From: Bacillota bacterium
GTDB taxonomy: Bacteria; Bacillota; Desulfitobacteriia; Desulfitobacteriales; JAJXUE01
Length of the DNA stretch: 59,762 nt
Assembly (NCBI GenBank): GCA_021783135.1
Contig: JAJXUE010000001.1
Coordinates: 175,055-234,816 of the forward strand
Direction: 5' to 3'
The translations under genes were made by a program, and so were the position numbers. Positions 17,266 to 25,615 of the stretch are shown here, in pieces. Within the stretch, counting starts at the first letter, position 1. Every line of letters begins with the position of its first letter. The notes under the pieces were generated by a model that made no database searches, had not been told where the DNA came from, and saw nothing but the letters and a program-made list of their open reading frames with translations.

Positions 17266-17312
17266 AAAGCGAAACGCCTATTACCCTCAACAAGTTAGGC
17301 GTTTCGCTTTTT
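17266..17312. terminator. Bidirectional terminator between rsgI and GT4 gene
   Basis: Perfect 15-bp stem (17266-17280 with 17296-17310), 15-nt loop, with T-runs on both strands. It overlaps the stop codon of the convergent minus-strand gene and can serve both genes. Confidence 0.9.
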
Positions 17313-18437
17313 AGCGTGACTTTTAGATGTTTTGCTCGCTGCCTCATAAACTTCGGCAGTCTGCTTGAGCATATTTGTCAGTGAGAACCGGGTGAAGGTT
17401 TGCTGACCTTTTACCCCAAGGTTAGTGGCTAAAGTCTTGTCATCCAGCAAACGGTTAATAGCAGCCGCTAGTTGTAGTGAATCACCGGGAGCAACCAAAA
17501 GTCCGTTAGCTTCATGTGTTACTAACTCAGGTATTCCGCCGACTGCTGAGGCTATCACAGGTTTGGCATAATACATTGCCTCTAGTAGTACCAACCCCAT
17601 TCCCTCGGCAAGGCTGGGTAGGCATAGGATGTCCAAGACGGACATTATCCGCTCGATTTCTTGATAGTAGCCGGTAAAGATTACTTTTCTCTCTAGGCCA
17701 AGGCTCTGCGTCAACCGGTGTAATTCCTCTGCCATAGGGCCGGAACCGGCGAGCAAGAATTTTACTTTAGGATGGCGGGAACTTACTATGGCAGCAGCTT
17801 GTAAAAAGAAATTAAGTCCCTTAACGGGATGAAGTCTGCCTACTGCAGCGACCAGAGGAGTGGTTGAGTCAATTCCTAGTTCAGAGTAAATATCGGAAGA
17901 AGGCGCGATCTTGCGGAAGCGTGCGGAGTCGATCCCGTTATAGATTGTAACTATTTGTTTAGCCCCTCGGCGCTTTACCTCTGTCTGTAAGTAGTCTGAA
18001 ATGGTTATCGCCGTAAAGGTTAGTGGGGTTGTGATTCGATCGAGGATTAGCGCCAGGGCGGCTGCAGTCTTGCGGGTATAATCCTCAGACAAGGAACTGT
18101 GCACGGTCGTGATGATAGGTAACCCAAGCCACCGAGCAGCTAATCTGGCTGTGAGATTAGCTCGGCTGCCGTGTGTATGTACTACGTCAATACGCTCTGT
18201 TTGCATTATGCTTTTTAGTTTGGGAATAACGGATAAGTCAAACGGACTTCGCATGTTCACTGTTCTGACCGGTACGTTTTGCTGCTCAGCCACGTGGTGC
18301 AGCGGACCTTCACAAAGGCATATTAATAAGATATCAAACTTAGCTTTATCCAATCCTTTGCATAGGGCCAGGACATGTTCTTCCGCGCCACCAATCTCAT
18401 TACCGCCAATTACCTGAAGAATACGAATTTTACCCAT
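17295..18437 (-). CDS. Glycosyltransferase family 4
   Basis: 380-aa GT-B fold retaining glycosyltransferase. N-terminal acceptor domain begins ILQVIGGNEIGGAEEHVLAL with the Gly-rich turn of GT4 enzymes and DVVHTHGSRA. The C-terminal nucleotide-sugar domain has AVGRLHPVKG, LLAGSGPMAEEL, GYYQEIERIMSVLDILCLPS and the EX7E motif in PSLAEGMGLVLLEAM. AGGTGA precedes the ATG on the minus strand. It probably acts in exopolysaccharide or wall glycan synthesis with the WecG/TagA and Wzy-type genes around it; donor and acceptor are unknown. Confidence 0.9.
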   Translation of the reverse strand: MGKIRILQVIGGNEIGGAEEHVLALCKGLDKAKFDILLICLCEGPLHHVAEQQNVPVRTVNMRSPFDLSVIPKLKSIMQTERIDVVHTHGSRANLTARLAARWLGLPIITTVHSSLSEDYTRKTAAALALILDRITTPLTFTAITISDYLQTEVKRRGAKQIVTIYNGIDSARFRKIAPSSDIYSELGIDSTTPLVAAVGRLHPVKGLNFFLQAAAIVSSRHPKVKFLLAGSGPMAEELHRLTQSLGLERKVIFTGYYQEIERIMSVLDILCLPSLAEGMGLVLLEAMYYAKPVIASAVGGIPELVTHEANGLLVAPGDSLQLAAAINRLLDDKTLATNLGVKGQQTFTRFSLTNMLKQTAEVYEAASKTSKSHAKKRNA

Positions 18438-18521
18438 GGTTCACCTCACTTGGGCATATTAAAGATATATTATCATAAAATTAATAACTTGGCACTTTGC
18501 CTTGGGTATGGCAGAAATTCA

Positions 18522-18550
18522 CGAGGATTTAGGATGCCAACGTCGAATAC
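18522..18550 (+). promoter_or_regulatory. SigH-type promoter candidate upstream of fabZ
   Basis: CGAGGATTT (18522-18530), 11-nt spacer, GTCGAATAC (18542-18550); two positions differ from the SigH pattern. It is 83 bp before the fabZ start. Confidence 0.35.
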
Positions 18551-18632
18551 GAATAAGACAGTTACACCTAATTAGTTAGATATGTAACTTTTGAGCATAT
18601 ATTATGAGCAGATACAAGGAGGATTATATAGC

Positions 18633-19073
18633 GTGGTTTTAAATGTAACACAGATTCAGGAGATTTTACCGCATCGCTATCCATTCTTATTGGTGGATCG
18701 CATTGACGAGTTAGTGGAAGGAAAACGGGCGGTTGGTATTAAAAACGTTACCGCTAATGAGAACTTTTTCCAAGGCCATTTCCCCGGTAACCCTGTGATG
18801 CCGGGCGTGCTGATTGTGGAGGCATTGGCTCAAGTCGGCGCAATTATCGTACTTGGTTTGCCGGAAAATCGTGGTAGAATAGCTTATTTTGCTGCTATTG
18901 ACAAGTTGAGGATTCGCCGGTCGGTGGTACCTGGTGATCAACTTAAGTTGGATGTAGAAATTACTAAGTTAAGAAGCTCTTTCGGCAGAGGTTTCGGCAG
19001 GGCCTTTGTCGGCGATGAATTGGCAGTGGAAGGGGAATTGACCTTTGCCCTCGGGCCAAAGCCCACAGAATAG
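18633..19073 (+). CDS. fabZ: (3R)-hydroxyacyl-ACP dehydratase FabZ
   Basis: Dehydratase of type II fatty acid synthesis in the cytoplasm. Start GTG 18633, about 10 bases after AAGGAGG, giving 146 aa beginning [17 protein letters not shown], the family norm; an open frame from 18591 would bypass this ribosome site. The hot-dog fold active site is [19 protein letters not shown] with catalytic His and Glu; [11 protein letters not shown] and [15 protein letters not shown] are also typical. It is not in a fab cluster here and overlaps the downstream Wzy-type gene by 29 bp. Confidence 0.96.
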   Translation: MVLNVTQIQEILPHRYPFLLVDRIDELVEGKRAVGIKNVTANENFFQGHFPGNPVMPGVLIVEALAQVGAIIVLGLPENRGRIAYFAAIDKLRIRRSVVPGDQLKLDVEITKLRSSFGRGFGRAFVGDELAVEGELTFALGPKPTE

Positions 19074-21093
19074 ATCACCCATATTGTGGGGAATCGTCTT
19101 TATTCTTATTTTGGCACCCTATCAGCAAGGACTTTTTATGGAGCGAGACTGGCTGGGCGTATGTGGATTAATTGGGTTGCTTGTTGTGTTTGCAGCCTAC
19201 CGCAGACGACCAGGTATCGCTCTGTTTTGTCATGCCTCCGATTGGGCAGGGCTGGGAATGGTCCTGGCTTATTTAATTGCAACCTGCACTGCGGTTAATG
19301 CCAGGGCGGCGACAGTGGAAAGTGTAAAACTCTTGGCAATGCTTGCAGTTTACTGGTTGATAGTATATGGAGGTTTCGGTAAACGTGAAAGAACAGTGTT
19401 GTTGCAGGCAATGTTTTGGGGCGGCTTAGGGGTAGCGCTCTTGGGTATTGCTGCTGCGCTAGGCCTAGTTCAGATTGCGGGCAGTTATCTCGACGGAAGA
19501 ATCTATTCAACTTTCCAGTATCCGAATACATTAGCGACGTACCTTGGCGTGTTGATTATTTTAGGTGTCTATCTCTGGCAAGAATGCCACTCAAATTTAC
19601 AATACGCTTATCCGGTTGCTCTGTACCTCATGGTGGTGTGTTTATTTGGCACTGGCTCAAGGGGTGGGATAGGAACCTTTATGCTGGGCTTGCCGTTCTT
19701 ATGCTGGGCGCTTCCGGCGTTGCAACGGGGCCAATTTGCAATGAAAATAGTCTCTTGCATAGGGATGGGTAGTGCTGCGTGGGCCTGCATTGAAGTCGTG
19801 GGGTTAAACTCCTTCACCGCAGTGCTGGTGGTGATGTTAGGGGCACTGTGTAGTGTATTGCTGGCGGGCGTTATAAGGCACTGTACCAGACGCTCTTGCG
19901 GTCGGTTGGCCTCAGTTGTGCTGCCATGGGCGTTAGCAATGGCTCTATTGGCATTCGGTATTGCTGCGTTTGGTTATGTGGTACATAACGGCGGAAGCAG
20001 CTCTTTGCTGCGTCTGGGGTTTGCCGGATGGCAGGCGCACTCCTTTCAAGAAAGGCTGGCTTATTACCAAGACGGACTGAAGATGCTTATGGATAGACCC
20101 GTTACAGGTTTTGGCGGTGGCGGCTGGGCGATGTATTTGCGCTATCGAAGTTATCCGTACATAGTAAACGACCCACACAGTCAGGTAATCAAAGTAGCAG
20201 TCGAAAGTGGCTGGCTGGGCTTGTTGTGTCTTCTGGCGTGGTGGGCGCTGTTAGTCAAGACCGCGTGGCTGCAAGTGAAGCGGGGTAACAGCGAAGCAGC
20301 CGTATTGTTGGGCTGTGCCTGCCTGCTTGGCGTGCATAGCTTGATTGACTTTGATTTAAGTTATGGATCGATGCAGCTTTTGCTGTGGATTCTGGGGGCG
20401 CTGATAGTCGCCGGAGAGTTTGGGGCAGAGTCGATAGGGGACGGGATTTGGCACCGTTATATATCATTTGGCATGATGTTCTGCATGGGAGTGCTTGTGT
20501 GCGGTATGAGTTTTGCATTGCTAACAGCCGCTAATTTGGCAGATGAGGGCGAGCTGTATGCTGCCCAGGGTAATAACGTTTTGGCCGACAAATATTATCG
20601 TGCTGCTGTAAGATGGGACCCGCTAAATTCATCCTTTCCTGCCGCTTTGGCTCGGATTTATTTGCAGCATAAGCCTCAGCCTGATTATGCCCAGGCCGAG
20701 AAGTTTGCCAAAGCTGCGCTACAGAGAAATAGTGCTGATCCGGGATTAAAGCAGCTTGTAAGCGGGATATGCTTGAAGTGCGGCCAACTTGATCAGGCAG
20801 TTAGTTTAGCGGAAGATAATCTTTCTTTTGCCAATCTTCAGCCTGTTGCCTATGTACAGCTGGCTGAGTTTTATCGATTGGCTGCAGCGAGTGCACAGCA
20901 ACAGGGCAAAGCTGAGCAGGCGCGTGGCTTTCTCCGACAAGGTGCCGGCTTAGCCCGACGTCTACACTTCCGATTGAGCCTTGTGCCAGACCGAGCAGCA
21001 CAGTTGTGGCTTGGTGGTGTACCGGAGGTGCCTGTTCAGCTGCAACGAGAGTGCGCTGCAATGGCGGCAGAAGCAAAGCCGCCAAACTTTTAA
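19045..21093 (+). CDS. O-antigen ligase/polymerase-like membrane protein with TPR tail
   Basis: 682-aa polytopic membrane protein of the Wzy_C/WaaL superfamily. About 10-12 hydrophobic segments span residues 10-490. The family motif region reads [16 protein letters not shown], and the large outer loop contains [15 protein letters not shown] and [17 protein letters not shown]. The C-terminal 180 residues are soluble with TPR-like helices ([20 protein letters not shown]). It probably joins or polymerises lipid-linked glycans or glycosylates surface protein. The start is TTG 19045 inside fabZ behind AGGGGAA, a 29-bp overlap; a later TTG 19084 has no ribosome site. Substrate unknown. Confidence 0.85.
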   Translation: MPSGQSPQNRSPILWGIVFILILAPYQQGLFMERDWLGVCGLIGLLVVFAAYRRRPGIALFCHASDWAGLGMVLAYLIATCTAVNARAATVESVKLLAMLAVYWLIVYGGFGKRERTVLLQAMFWGGLGVALLGIAAALGLVQIAGSYLDGRIYSTFQYPNTLATYLGVLIILGVYLWQECHSNLQYAYPVALYLMVVCLFGTGSRGGIGTFMLGLPFLCWALPALQRGQFAMKIVSCIGMGSAAWACIEVVGLNSFTAVLVVMLGALCSVLLAGVIRHCTRRSCGRLASVVLPWALAMALLAFGIAAFGYVVHNGGSSSLLRLGFAGWQAHSFQERLAYYQDGLKMLMDRPVTGFGGGGWAMYLRYRSYPYIVNDPHSQVIKVAVESGWLGLLCLLAWWALLVKTAWLQVKRGNSEAAVLLGCACLLGVHSLIDFDLSYGSMQLLLWILGALIVAGEFGAESIGDGIWHRYISFGMMFCMGVLVCGMSFALLTAANLADEGELYAAQGNNVLADKYYRAAVRWDPLNSSFPAALARIYLQHKPQPDYAQAEKFAKAALQRNSADPGLKQLVSGICLKCGQLDQAVSLAEDNLSFANLQPVAYVQLAEFYRLAAASAQQQGKAEQARGFLRQGAGLARRLHFRLSLVPDRAAQLWLGGVPEVPVQLQRECAAMAAEAKPPNF

Positions 21094-21097
21094 GAGC

Positions 21098-21126
21098 ACT
21101 CTATAGAGTAACCGCAGAGTAACCGC
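21098..21126 (+). repeat. Palindrome plus tandem 11-bp repeat
   Basis: Perfect 12-bp palindrome ACTCTATAGAGT (21098-21109) overlapping two perfect tandem copies of AGAGTAACCGC (21105-21126), immediately after the Wzy-type gene and 52 bp before the next start. Possible protein-binding site. Confidence 0.5.
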
Positions 21127-21177
21127 TGAAGCGTTTTGAGCATAACCCTGTAGTAGAACGGAAAAGGGGTGAAATTT

Positions 21178-21537
21178 ATGCTTAAAGCGCTTACCATTTT
21201 GTTCGCCTGCTACGGACTGGGATGCTTTATTTATTTTCACCTGCGATTAGATGTTAAAGCCCAGATAACTTATGACCTGAGCAACTCAGAACCGGGGGAA
21301 ATGGTTTTGCAAGTACAAGATGCAGAGGAAAATGTGGAAGGATTGGTGCGAGAGTTTGTGAAGACAGAATATCGTTTAAGCCAACCTCATCGTCTTACAG
21401 TCGTGGATACCGGCTCGCAGGATCAAACTAAGGCCATCTTAGCGCGCTTGGGTTATCGCTACCCCTATTTGTCCGTGCAATTTTGCGCCAATCAAGGGGA
21501 AGAGTCCCCGGTCAAGTTTAAGTCTAATTATAAGTAG
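21178..21537 (+). CDS. Short membrane-anchored GT2-like protein
   Basis: 119-aa protein of unknown role. ATG 21178 follows AGGGGTG by about 6 bp (GTG 21169 overlaps that site). One N-terminal membrane segment (ALTILFACYGLGCFIYF), then a segment resembling only the first half of a family 2 glycosyltransferase Rossmann-like domain: MVLQVQDAEENVEGLVREFV and LTVVDTGSQDQTKAIL, the latter like the UDP-binding VVDxGSxDxT strand. No DxD or acceptor half follows, so catalysis is unlikely. It is either a fixed small regulatory or scaffold protein or a decayed transferase. The intact frame and good ribosome site favour a functional gene. Confidence 0.7.
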   Translation: MLKALTILFACYGLGCFIYFHLRLDVKAQITYDLSNSEPGEMVLQVQDAEENVEGLVREFVKTEYRLSQPHRLTVVDTGSQDQTKAILARLGYRYPYLSVQFCANQGEESPVKFKSNYK

Positions 21538-21567
21538 CCTTGGATTCCCAATTAGCGTATGGTAAAA

Positions 21568-21597
21568 AAAGGAATTGATAAGTTTGATAGCGAATCT
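21568..21597 (+). promoter_or_regulatory. SigH-type promoter upstream of comFC
   Basis: AAAGGAATT (21568-21576), 12-nt spacer, AGCGAATCT (21589-21597); one position (first W of the -10 half) differs from the SigH pattern. Transcription should start near 21604. Competence genes are SigH/SigX-driven in several Firmicutes, which suits the comFC gene. Confidence 0.6.
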
Positions 21598-21630
21598 GCC
21601 TCCATAAGCGAAACTTCGCTCAGGAGGTAG
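21596..21630 (+). promoter_or_regulatory. Hairpin masking the comFC ribosome-binding site
   Basis: CTGCCTCC (21596-21603) pairs with GGAGGTAG (21623-21630, one G-U), with an inner stem AGCGA/TCGCT (21607-21611 with 21616-21620) and loop AACT. The 3' arm is the Shine-Dalgarno sequence of comFC. Transcripts reading in from upstream would hide it. Transcripts starting at about 21604 from the SigH-type promoter would lack the outer 5' arm. Confidence 0.55.
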
Positions 21631-21633
21631 AGT

Positions 21634-22371
21634 ATGCCGGGCTTGAACCGTTTAGAGGTGTATTTTACATATTTAACCCAATGGCTAAATCAGGGACTGG
21701 ATTTAATCTATCCAACAGACATAGGGTGTGTTTTGTGTGGGAAGAAAGCTTGCGAGTGTTGGGAACTGGTTTTGCAGGCGTATCATACCGATATTCGCTG
21801 CGACCGCTGCGGCAAATTACTCAGCAAGCCAGGCATTTGTCAGGACTGTACGTTGAGAAGCCCAGGATTTCCTGACCGCGTATTTACATTAGCTCTGTAC
21901 GAAGGACATATGCGAGAAGCTTTGCACCGGCTTAAGTACCGGGGTGATAAAAGGGCGGGTCTTTATTTGGGTGAACTGCTGGCAGCCGGCCCTGGGCGTG
22001 AGGTTTTAAAGCCTGACCTGATTATACCCGTACCTCTTCATCCTAAGAAGCGCCGGAAAAGGGGATATAACCAAGCCCTTATTTTAGGCATCAGTCTGGC
22101 GCAAACGCTCAAGGTGCCATTAAAAACGAACATGCTCTACCGGGTTGCGTATACTCACGCTCAGGCCGATTTGGGTCGCCAGGAGCGCATGCTTAATTTA
22201 GGGAAAGCATTTGTTGCAGCCCCGCATGGTCTTGGCGGCAAAAACGTGTTACTTATCGATGATATTCTGACAACAGGATTTACCTTAGAATTATGCGGGA
22301 GTGCTCTGAGGCAAGCGGGAGTGACCGGGCTTCAGGCCGTTTGTGTTGCTGCGGGACGCGATGGGCGATAG
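21634..22371 (+). CDS. comFC: ComF family DNA-uptake protein (ComFC)
   Basis: 245-aa competence-associated protein with a phosphoribosyltransferase fold, needed for handling incoming single-stranded DNA in transformable bacteria. The N-terminal part has zinc-binding Cys pairs: CVLCGKKAC, CDRCGKLL and CQDC. The PRTase core has LIIPVPLHPKKRRKRGYNQ and the phosphate loop VLLIDDILTTGFT. ATG 21634 follows CAGGAGGTAG. comFA and comFB are not adjacent. Regulation looks special: SigH-type promoter and an RBS-masking hairpin. Confidence 0.93.
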   Translation: MPGLNRLEVYFTYLTQWLNQGLDLIYPTDIGCVLCGKKACECWELVLQAYHTDIRCDRCGKLLSKPGICQDCTLRSPGFPDRVFTLALYEGHMREALHRLKYRGDKRAGLYLGELLAAGPGREVLKPDLIIPVPLHPKKRRKRGYNQALILGISLAQTLKVPLKTNMLYRVAYTHAQADLGRQERMLNLGKAFVAAPHGLGGKNVLLIDDILTTGFTLELCGSALRQAGVTGLQAVCVAAGRDGR

Positions 22372-22476
22372 GCGCAGAGACCCGTCTCCGAGATGATATT
22401 CATGCACATGTCGAACATCTTGCTGTATATAATAGATTAAGCATATTTGCCCATGAAAAAAGCGAGGGGATAAGAC

Positions 22477-22767
22477 ATGTTCCAGGACAAGGAGTTGACC
22501 TGCAAGGAGTGCGGCACAAAATTTATGTTTACAGCGAGCGAGCAGCTTTTTTATGCTGAAAAGGGATTTGAAAATGAGCCGCTGCGTTGCAAAGAATGTC
22601 GCCAAGCGCGTAAGGAGGCCAGGAATCCAGGGCTTAGCGTACGTACGCAGCGTGAAATGCATACTGCTGTATGTGCAGATTGCGGTGTAGAAACGGAGGT
22701 TCCGTTTAAGCCAATTGCTAATCGCCCTGTTTATTGCCGCGACTGTTTTAACCGACGCCGCGCATAA
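22477..22767 (+). CDS. Small double zinc-ribbon protein
   Basis: 96-aa protein with two zinc ribbons: CKECGTKFMF...CKECRQAR (residues about 9-45) and CADCGVETEV...CRDCFNRRR (about 66-95). It belongs to a family of small zinc-ribbon proteins often found in Peptococcaceae-like genomes; function unknown. Such folds bind nucleic acid or protein. ATG 22477 is preceded by AGGGGAT. A TATAAT at 22428 with no good -35 lies upstream. It ends at a terminator at 22815. Confidence 0.88.
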   Translation: MFQDKELTCKECGTKFMFTASEQLFYAEKGFENEPLRCKECRQARKEARNPGLSVRTQREMHTAVCADCGVETEVPFKPIANRPVYCRDCFNRRRA

Positions 22768-22814
22768 TTTTGCCCAGTTATCAGGGCGTACTATCTACTG
22801 CCTTTTGCTCCACA

Positions 22815-22844
22815 AGCGCGACTTAAACAGTTGCGCTATTTTTA
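22815..22844 (+). terminator. Terminator of the zinc-ribbon gene
   Basis: 9-bp stem AGCGCGACT/AGTTGCGCT (one G-U), loop TAAAC, followed by ATTTTTAT, 48 bp after the stop. Confidence 0.75.
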
Positions 22845-22954
22845 TGCACAAAAGGGGTTAGTAGCTAAATGCACAAGCTTATCCACAGAAAAAGGGCTGT
22901 TTTTAAGGGTTACCAACAGGGTTATCCACAATATCCACAGGATGCTTTTCCACA
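22842..22954 (+). other. Cluster of five DnaA boxes
   Basis: In the 470-bp gene-free gap 22768-23238, five 9-mers of DnaA-box type lie in the same orientation: TTATGCACA at 22842, TTATCCACA at 22879 (consensus), TTATCCACA at 22922 (consensus), ATATCCACA at 22931 and TTTTCCACA at 22946. An A+T-rich stretch follows at about 23090-23190. No dnaA or dnaN lies nearby, so a DnaA titration/regulatory cluster is more likely than the replication origin. The rest of the gap holds only the zinc-ribbon terminator and the transporter promoter. Confidence 0.7.
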
Positions 22955-23175
22955 TAAGGCAGAATGCAAACCCAATATGTGTAAGTTAAATCCGGCTTTG
23001 TGAGGAAATATTTGTAGCATAATTGCAGCAATTTCCGCAGTGGCAGTAGTAAACAAAAAGAAAATGCGAGCTGTGAAAACGCTAGTGCATAATGAATACA
23101 ATATGCATAAATCAATACAAATTATAGATTAAATTAGTTTAAAATGCCATCTGGAGGTGTTAAATAAAAAATATA

Positions 23176-23204
23176 TTGAATAAACTTTCGTCTATTTGTA
23201 TAAT
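23176..23204 (+). promoter_or_regulatory. SigA promoter of the amino-acid transporter
   Basis: TTGAAT (23176-23181), 17-nt spacer, perfect TATAAT (23199-23204), 34 bp before the start codon. Confidence 0.8.
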
Positions 23205-23238
23205 AACCTCATCGAAAAGGTGAAAGTGAGGAAATTTA

Positions 23239-24027
23239 ATGCTAAAGGTAATGAAGTTAGCACTGTTAGGGTTACTTGCTATCGGCATCCTGGGGTTGGC
23301 CGGTTGCGGCAGTACAACTACCACAAAAACAGCTCAGGCTCAAAATGTGCTTAGAGTAGGATCGGAAATTGATTATGCACCTTTTGAGTACGTGGATGGT
23401 ACCACAAACCAAAACACCGGATTTGATCTCGATTTGATTAGGGCTGTTGGCAAAGCGGCAGGTTTTGATTCAGTTCAAATTGAAAACATCGCTTGGGACG
23501 GTTTGATTCCCGCACTTAATGACGGAAAAGTTGATGCGGTAATCTCGGCAATGACCATCATTCCAAGCCGTCAAAAGGGAGCCCTTTTTAGTGACAGATA
23601 CTTTCAATCAACGCAATATATTGCGGTTAAGGCAGGCTCTCCAATCAAAAGTGCGGCTGATTTAATTAACAAAAGAGTGGGTGTCCAAACTAATACGACC
23701 GGGCAGTATGCGTGTGAGAAGTTAGGTGTGAAGAACATTTTGAAGTTCGACCAAACTCCGGACGCCTTTAACGCTTTGAAGATTGGTCAAGTTGACGCTG
23801 TCGTTGTCGATTCTCCGGTTGTAATGTGGTTTATCAAACAAAACCCCAGCGCTAATGTGACTGAAATTCAAGGTAACTTCCCGAAAGAATACTACGGTAT
23901 CCCTATGAAATTAGGTAATACGGCCTTAGCCGCTAAAATTAATGCGGGACTTAAGCAGGTCATTGCGGACGGCACATATAACCAAATCTACAAGAAGTAT
24001 TTTAACGAGGACGCACCTAAGTTCTAG
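23239..24027 (+). CDS. Polar amino-acid ABC transporter, substrate-binding lipoprotein
   Basis: 262-aa SBP_bac_3 family lipoprotein. Signal peptide with lipobox GLAGC (Cys23), then two lobes. Typical motifs: LRVGSEIDYAPFEY, GFDLDLIRAVGKAAG, WDGLIPALNDGKVDAVIS, MTIIPSRQKGALFSDRYF, RVGVQTNTTGQYACEKLG, and VDAVVVDSPVV. It captures an amino acid outside the membrane and delivers it to the permease downstream. The ligand could be glutamine, arginine or another polar amino acid; the arginine in IPSRQ is the conserved carboxylate contact. First gene of a three-gene operon; a terminator-like hairpin follows it, which would raise its level over the others. Confidence 0.93.
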   Translation: MLKVMKLALLGLLAIGILGLAGCGSTTTTKTAQAQNVLRVGSEIDYAPFEYVDGTTNQNTGFDLDLIRAVGKAAGFDSVQIENIAWDGLIPALNDGKVDAVISAMTIIPSRQKGALFSDRYFQSTQYIAVKAGSPIKSAADLINKRVGVQTNTTGQYACEKLGVKNILKFDQTPDAFNALKIGQVDAVVVDSPVVMWFIKQNPSANVTEIQGNFPKEYYGIPMKLGNTALAAKINAGLKQVIADGTYNQIYKKYFNEDAPKF

Positions 24028-24060
24028 AGCAACTTTAGTTACAACTAAAAATTGCCAAAA

Positions 24061-24095
24061 AAATAATGCGTAGGGATTCCTTCGCATTATTTTTA
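24061..24095 (+). terminator. Intra-operon terminator/hairpin
   Basis: AAATAATGCG/CGCATTATTT stem with a 12-nt loop, followed by TTTAC, between the binding-protein and permease genes. Partial read-through would set the excess of binding protein. Confidence 0.7.
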
Positions 24096-24129
24096 CGTTT
24101 TATAAATTTAGCCGAAGGAGGAAAGCGAA

Positions 24130-24798
24130 TTGAATTGGCAGCTAAGCATATCAAGTATACCGGACCTGCTGCAGGGGGCTATTTTGACCATCGAGCTTAC
24201 CGCAGTTGCAGTAAGCAGTGGTACGATTATCGGGTTATTGATGGCGATGTGCCGTTTATCGAAGCGTAAATTTTTGTCCGTGCCATCTGCAGTATACGTA
24301 GACTTCTTCCGGGGGACGCCATTGCTAGTGCAACTGTTACTGATTGGTTATGGCGCTCCTCAGGTACTTAATTTTCAGGCGCCGGATAATTGGTTTTATA
24401 TTGCCAGCATTATCGCGTTGGCCTTAAACAGCGGCGCTTACATTACGGAGATATTCCGAGCCGGTATACAATCTATTGACAGGGGACAATCTGAAGCAGC
24501 ACGCTCGCTAGGGATGTCCCAGACCCAGTCCATGCTGTATGTAATTCTACCCCAGGCTGTCAAACGAGTCATTCCGCCTCTTGGCAATGAATTTATCGCG
24601 ATGCTCAAAGATTCCTCGTTGGTTTCCGTATTGGCTATTCAGGAACTGCTGCTTTCCGGTAAAATCATCGTGGGACGTACCTACCAACCATTTCCGGTCT
24701 ATATCATGGTCGCGCTAATTTACCTGGTAATGACTTTCATTATTTCTCGATTTGTCAACTATACTGAAAGGAGGTTTGCCAAAAATGATATCCGTTAA
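24130..24798 (+). CDS. Polar amino-acid ABC transporter, permease
   Basis: 222-aa inner-membrane permease of the His/Glu/Gln/Arg family. About five membrane helices, the N-terminal [19 protein letters not shown] and the EAA loop in [21 protein letters not shown], which docks on the ATPase. TTG 24130 follows GAAGGAGG by 8 bp. Overlaps the ATPase gene by 14 bp. Confidence 0.94.
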   Translation: MNWQLSISSIPDLLQGAILTIELTAVAVSSGTIIGLLMAMCRLSKRKFLSVPSAVYVDFFRGTPLLVQLLLIGYGAPQVLNFQAPDNWFYIASIIALALNSGAYITEIFRAGIQSIDRGQSEAARSLGMSQTQSMLYVILPQAVKRVIPPLGNEFIAMLKDSSLVSVLAIQELLLSGKIIVGRTYQPFPVYIMVALIYLVMTFIISRFVNYTERRFAKNDIR

Positions 24799-25507
24799 AA
24801 ATTTGCATAAGTACTTTGGTAAGCTGGAAGTCCTTAAAGGTGTCGATGCCCAAATCGCTGAAAAGGAAGTAGTGGTGGTTATCGGCCCTTCCGGGTCAGG
24901 GAAGAGTACATTTCTGCGTTGTTTGAACAAGTTAGAAGAAGCTACGTCCGGTGAAATTATCATCGATGGCATCCCGCTAAATGATAATGCGACCAATATT
25001 AATATGATTCGGCGCGAAGTGGGCATGGTGTTTCAAAGGTTTAATCTTTTTCCGCACAAAACAGCGCTGAAAAACATTGAGTTGGCACCAATTAAGGTTC
25101 GTGGTCAAGGCCGTCAGGAAGCTGAGCAGAAGGCAAGGGAACTTTTGCGCAAAGTGGGATTGGAAGATAAGGCAGACGTTTATCCGGACCAACTCTCCGG
25201 CGGACAACAACAACGGGTAGCTATTGCGCGCGCTTTGGCAATGCACCCTAAAATCATGTTGTTTGACGAACCTACCTCAGCCCTTGATCCGGAAATGGTG
25301 GGCGAGGTGTTAACCGTAATGAAGAATCTGGCGCGCGAGGGTATGACAATGGTAGTGGTGACTCACGAGATGGGTTTTGCCCGCGAAGTGGGCGATAGGG
25401 TCCTCTTTATGGATGAAGGCATAATTGTTGAGGAGGGCAGCCCGGAAGAAATATTCAGTAACCCTAAAAATCCTCGCACCCAGTCTTTTTTGAGTAAAAT
25501 ATTGTAA
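24785..25507 (+). CDS. Polar amino-acid ABC transporter, ATPase
   Basis: 240-aa ATPase of the GlnQ type. Start ATG 24785 about 9 bp after AAAGGAGG, inside the permease gene. Walker [11 protein letters not shown]-loop [10 protein letters not shown], signature LSGGQQQRV, Walker [15 protein letters not shown] and H-loop VVTHEM are all intact. It closes the operon. Confidence 0.95.
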   Translation: MISVKNLHKYFGKLEVLKGVDAQIAEKEVVVVIGPSGSGKSTFLRCLNKLEEATSGEIIIDGIPLNDNATNINMIRREVGMVFQRFNLFPHKTALKNIELAPIKVRGQGRQEAEQKARELLRKVGLEDKADVYPDQLSGGQQQRVAIARALAMHPKIMLFDEPTSALDPEMVGEVLTVMKNLAREGMTMVVVTHEMGFAREVGDRVLFMDEGIIVEEGSPEEIFSNPKNPRTQSFLSKIL

Positions 25508-25552
25508 TAAGGACAACTTTTGGTGAATATTCCATCGTTTTGAGTATAACAA

Positions 25553-25581
25553 GCAGGATTTTTCGTATCCTAGAGGAATAA
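25553..25581 (+). promoter_or_regulatory. SigH-type promoter upstream of hpf (perfect match)
   Basis: GCAGGATTT (25553-25561), 11-nt spacer, GAGGAATAA (25573-25581); every position fits the SigH pattern. It is 35 bp before hpf. In Bacillus the orthologue yvyD/hpf is a known SigH (and SigB) target. A TATAAT at 25584 lies just downstream but has no -35. Confidence 0.72.
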
Positions 25582-25615
25582 AATATAATAGCTACCTGAA
25601 GGGAGTGGACGAACT

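Noticed and set aside
22842-22954. Chromosomal replication origin at the DnaA-box cluster
   Set aside because: No dnaA, dnaN or rpmH nearby, and the gap is short; a secondary DnaA-binding cluster is more likely.
22937-22967. AGGA...GAAT pair inside the DnaA-box region
   Set aside because: The spacer is 13 nt and the flanking W positions do not fit; no start codon follows closely.
22903-23115. Open frame of 70 codons on the minus strand
   Set aside because: It is made of the DnaA boxes and A+T-rich flank, has no ribosome site and no recognisable protein features.
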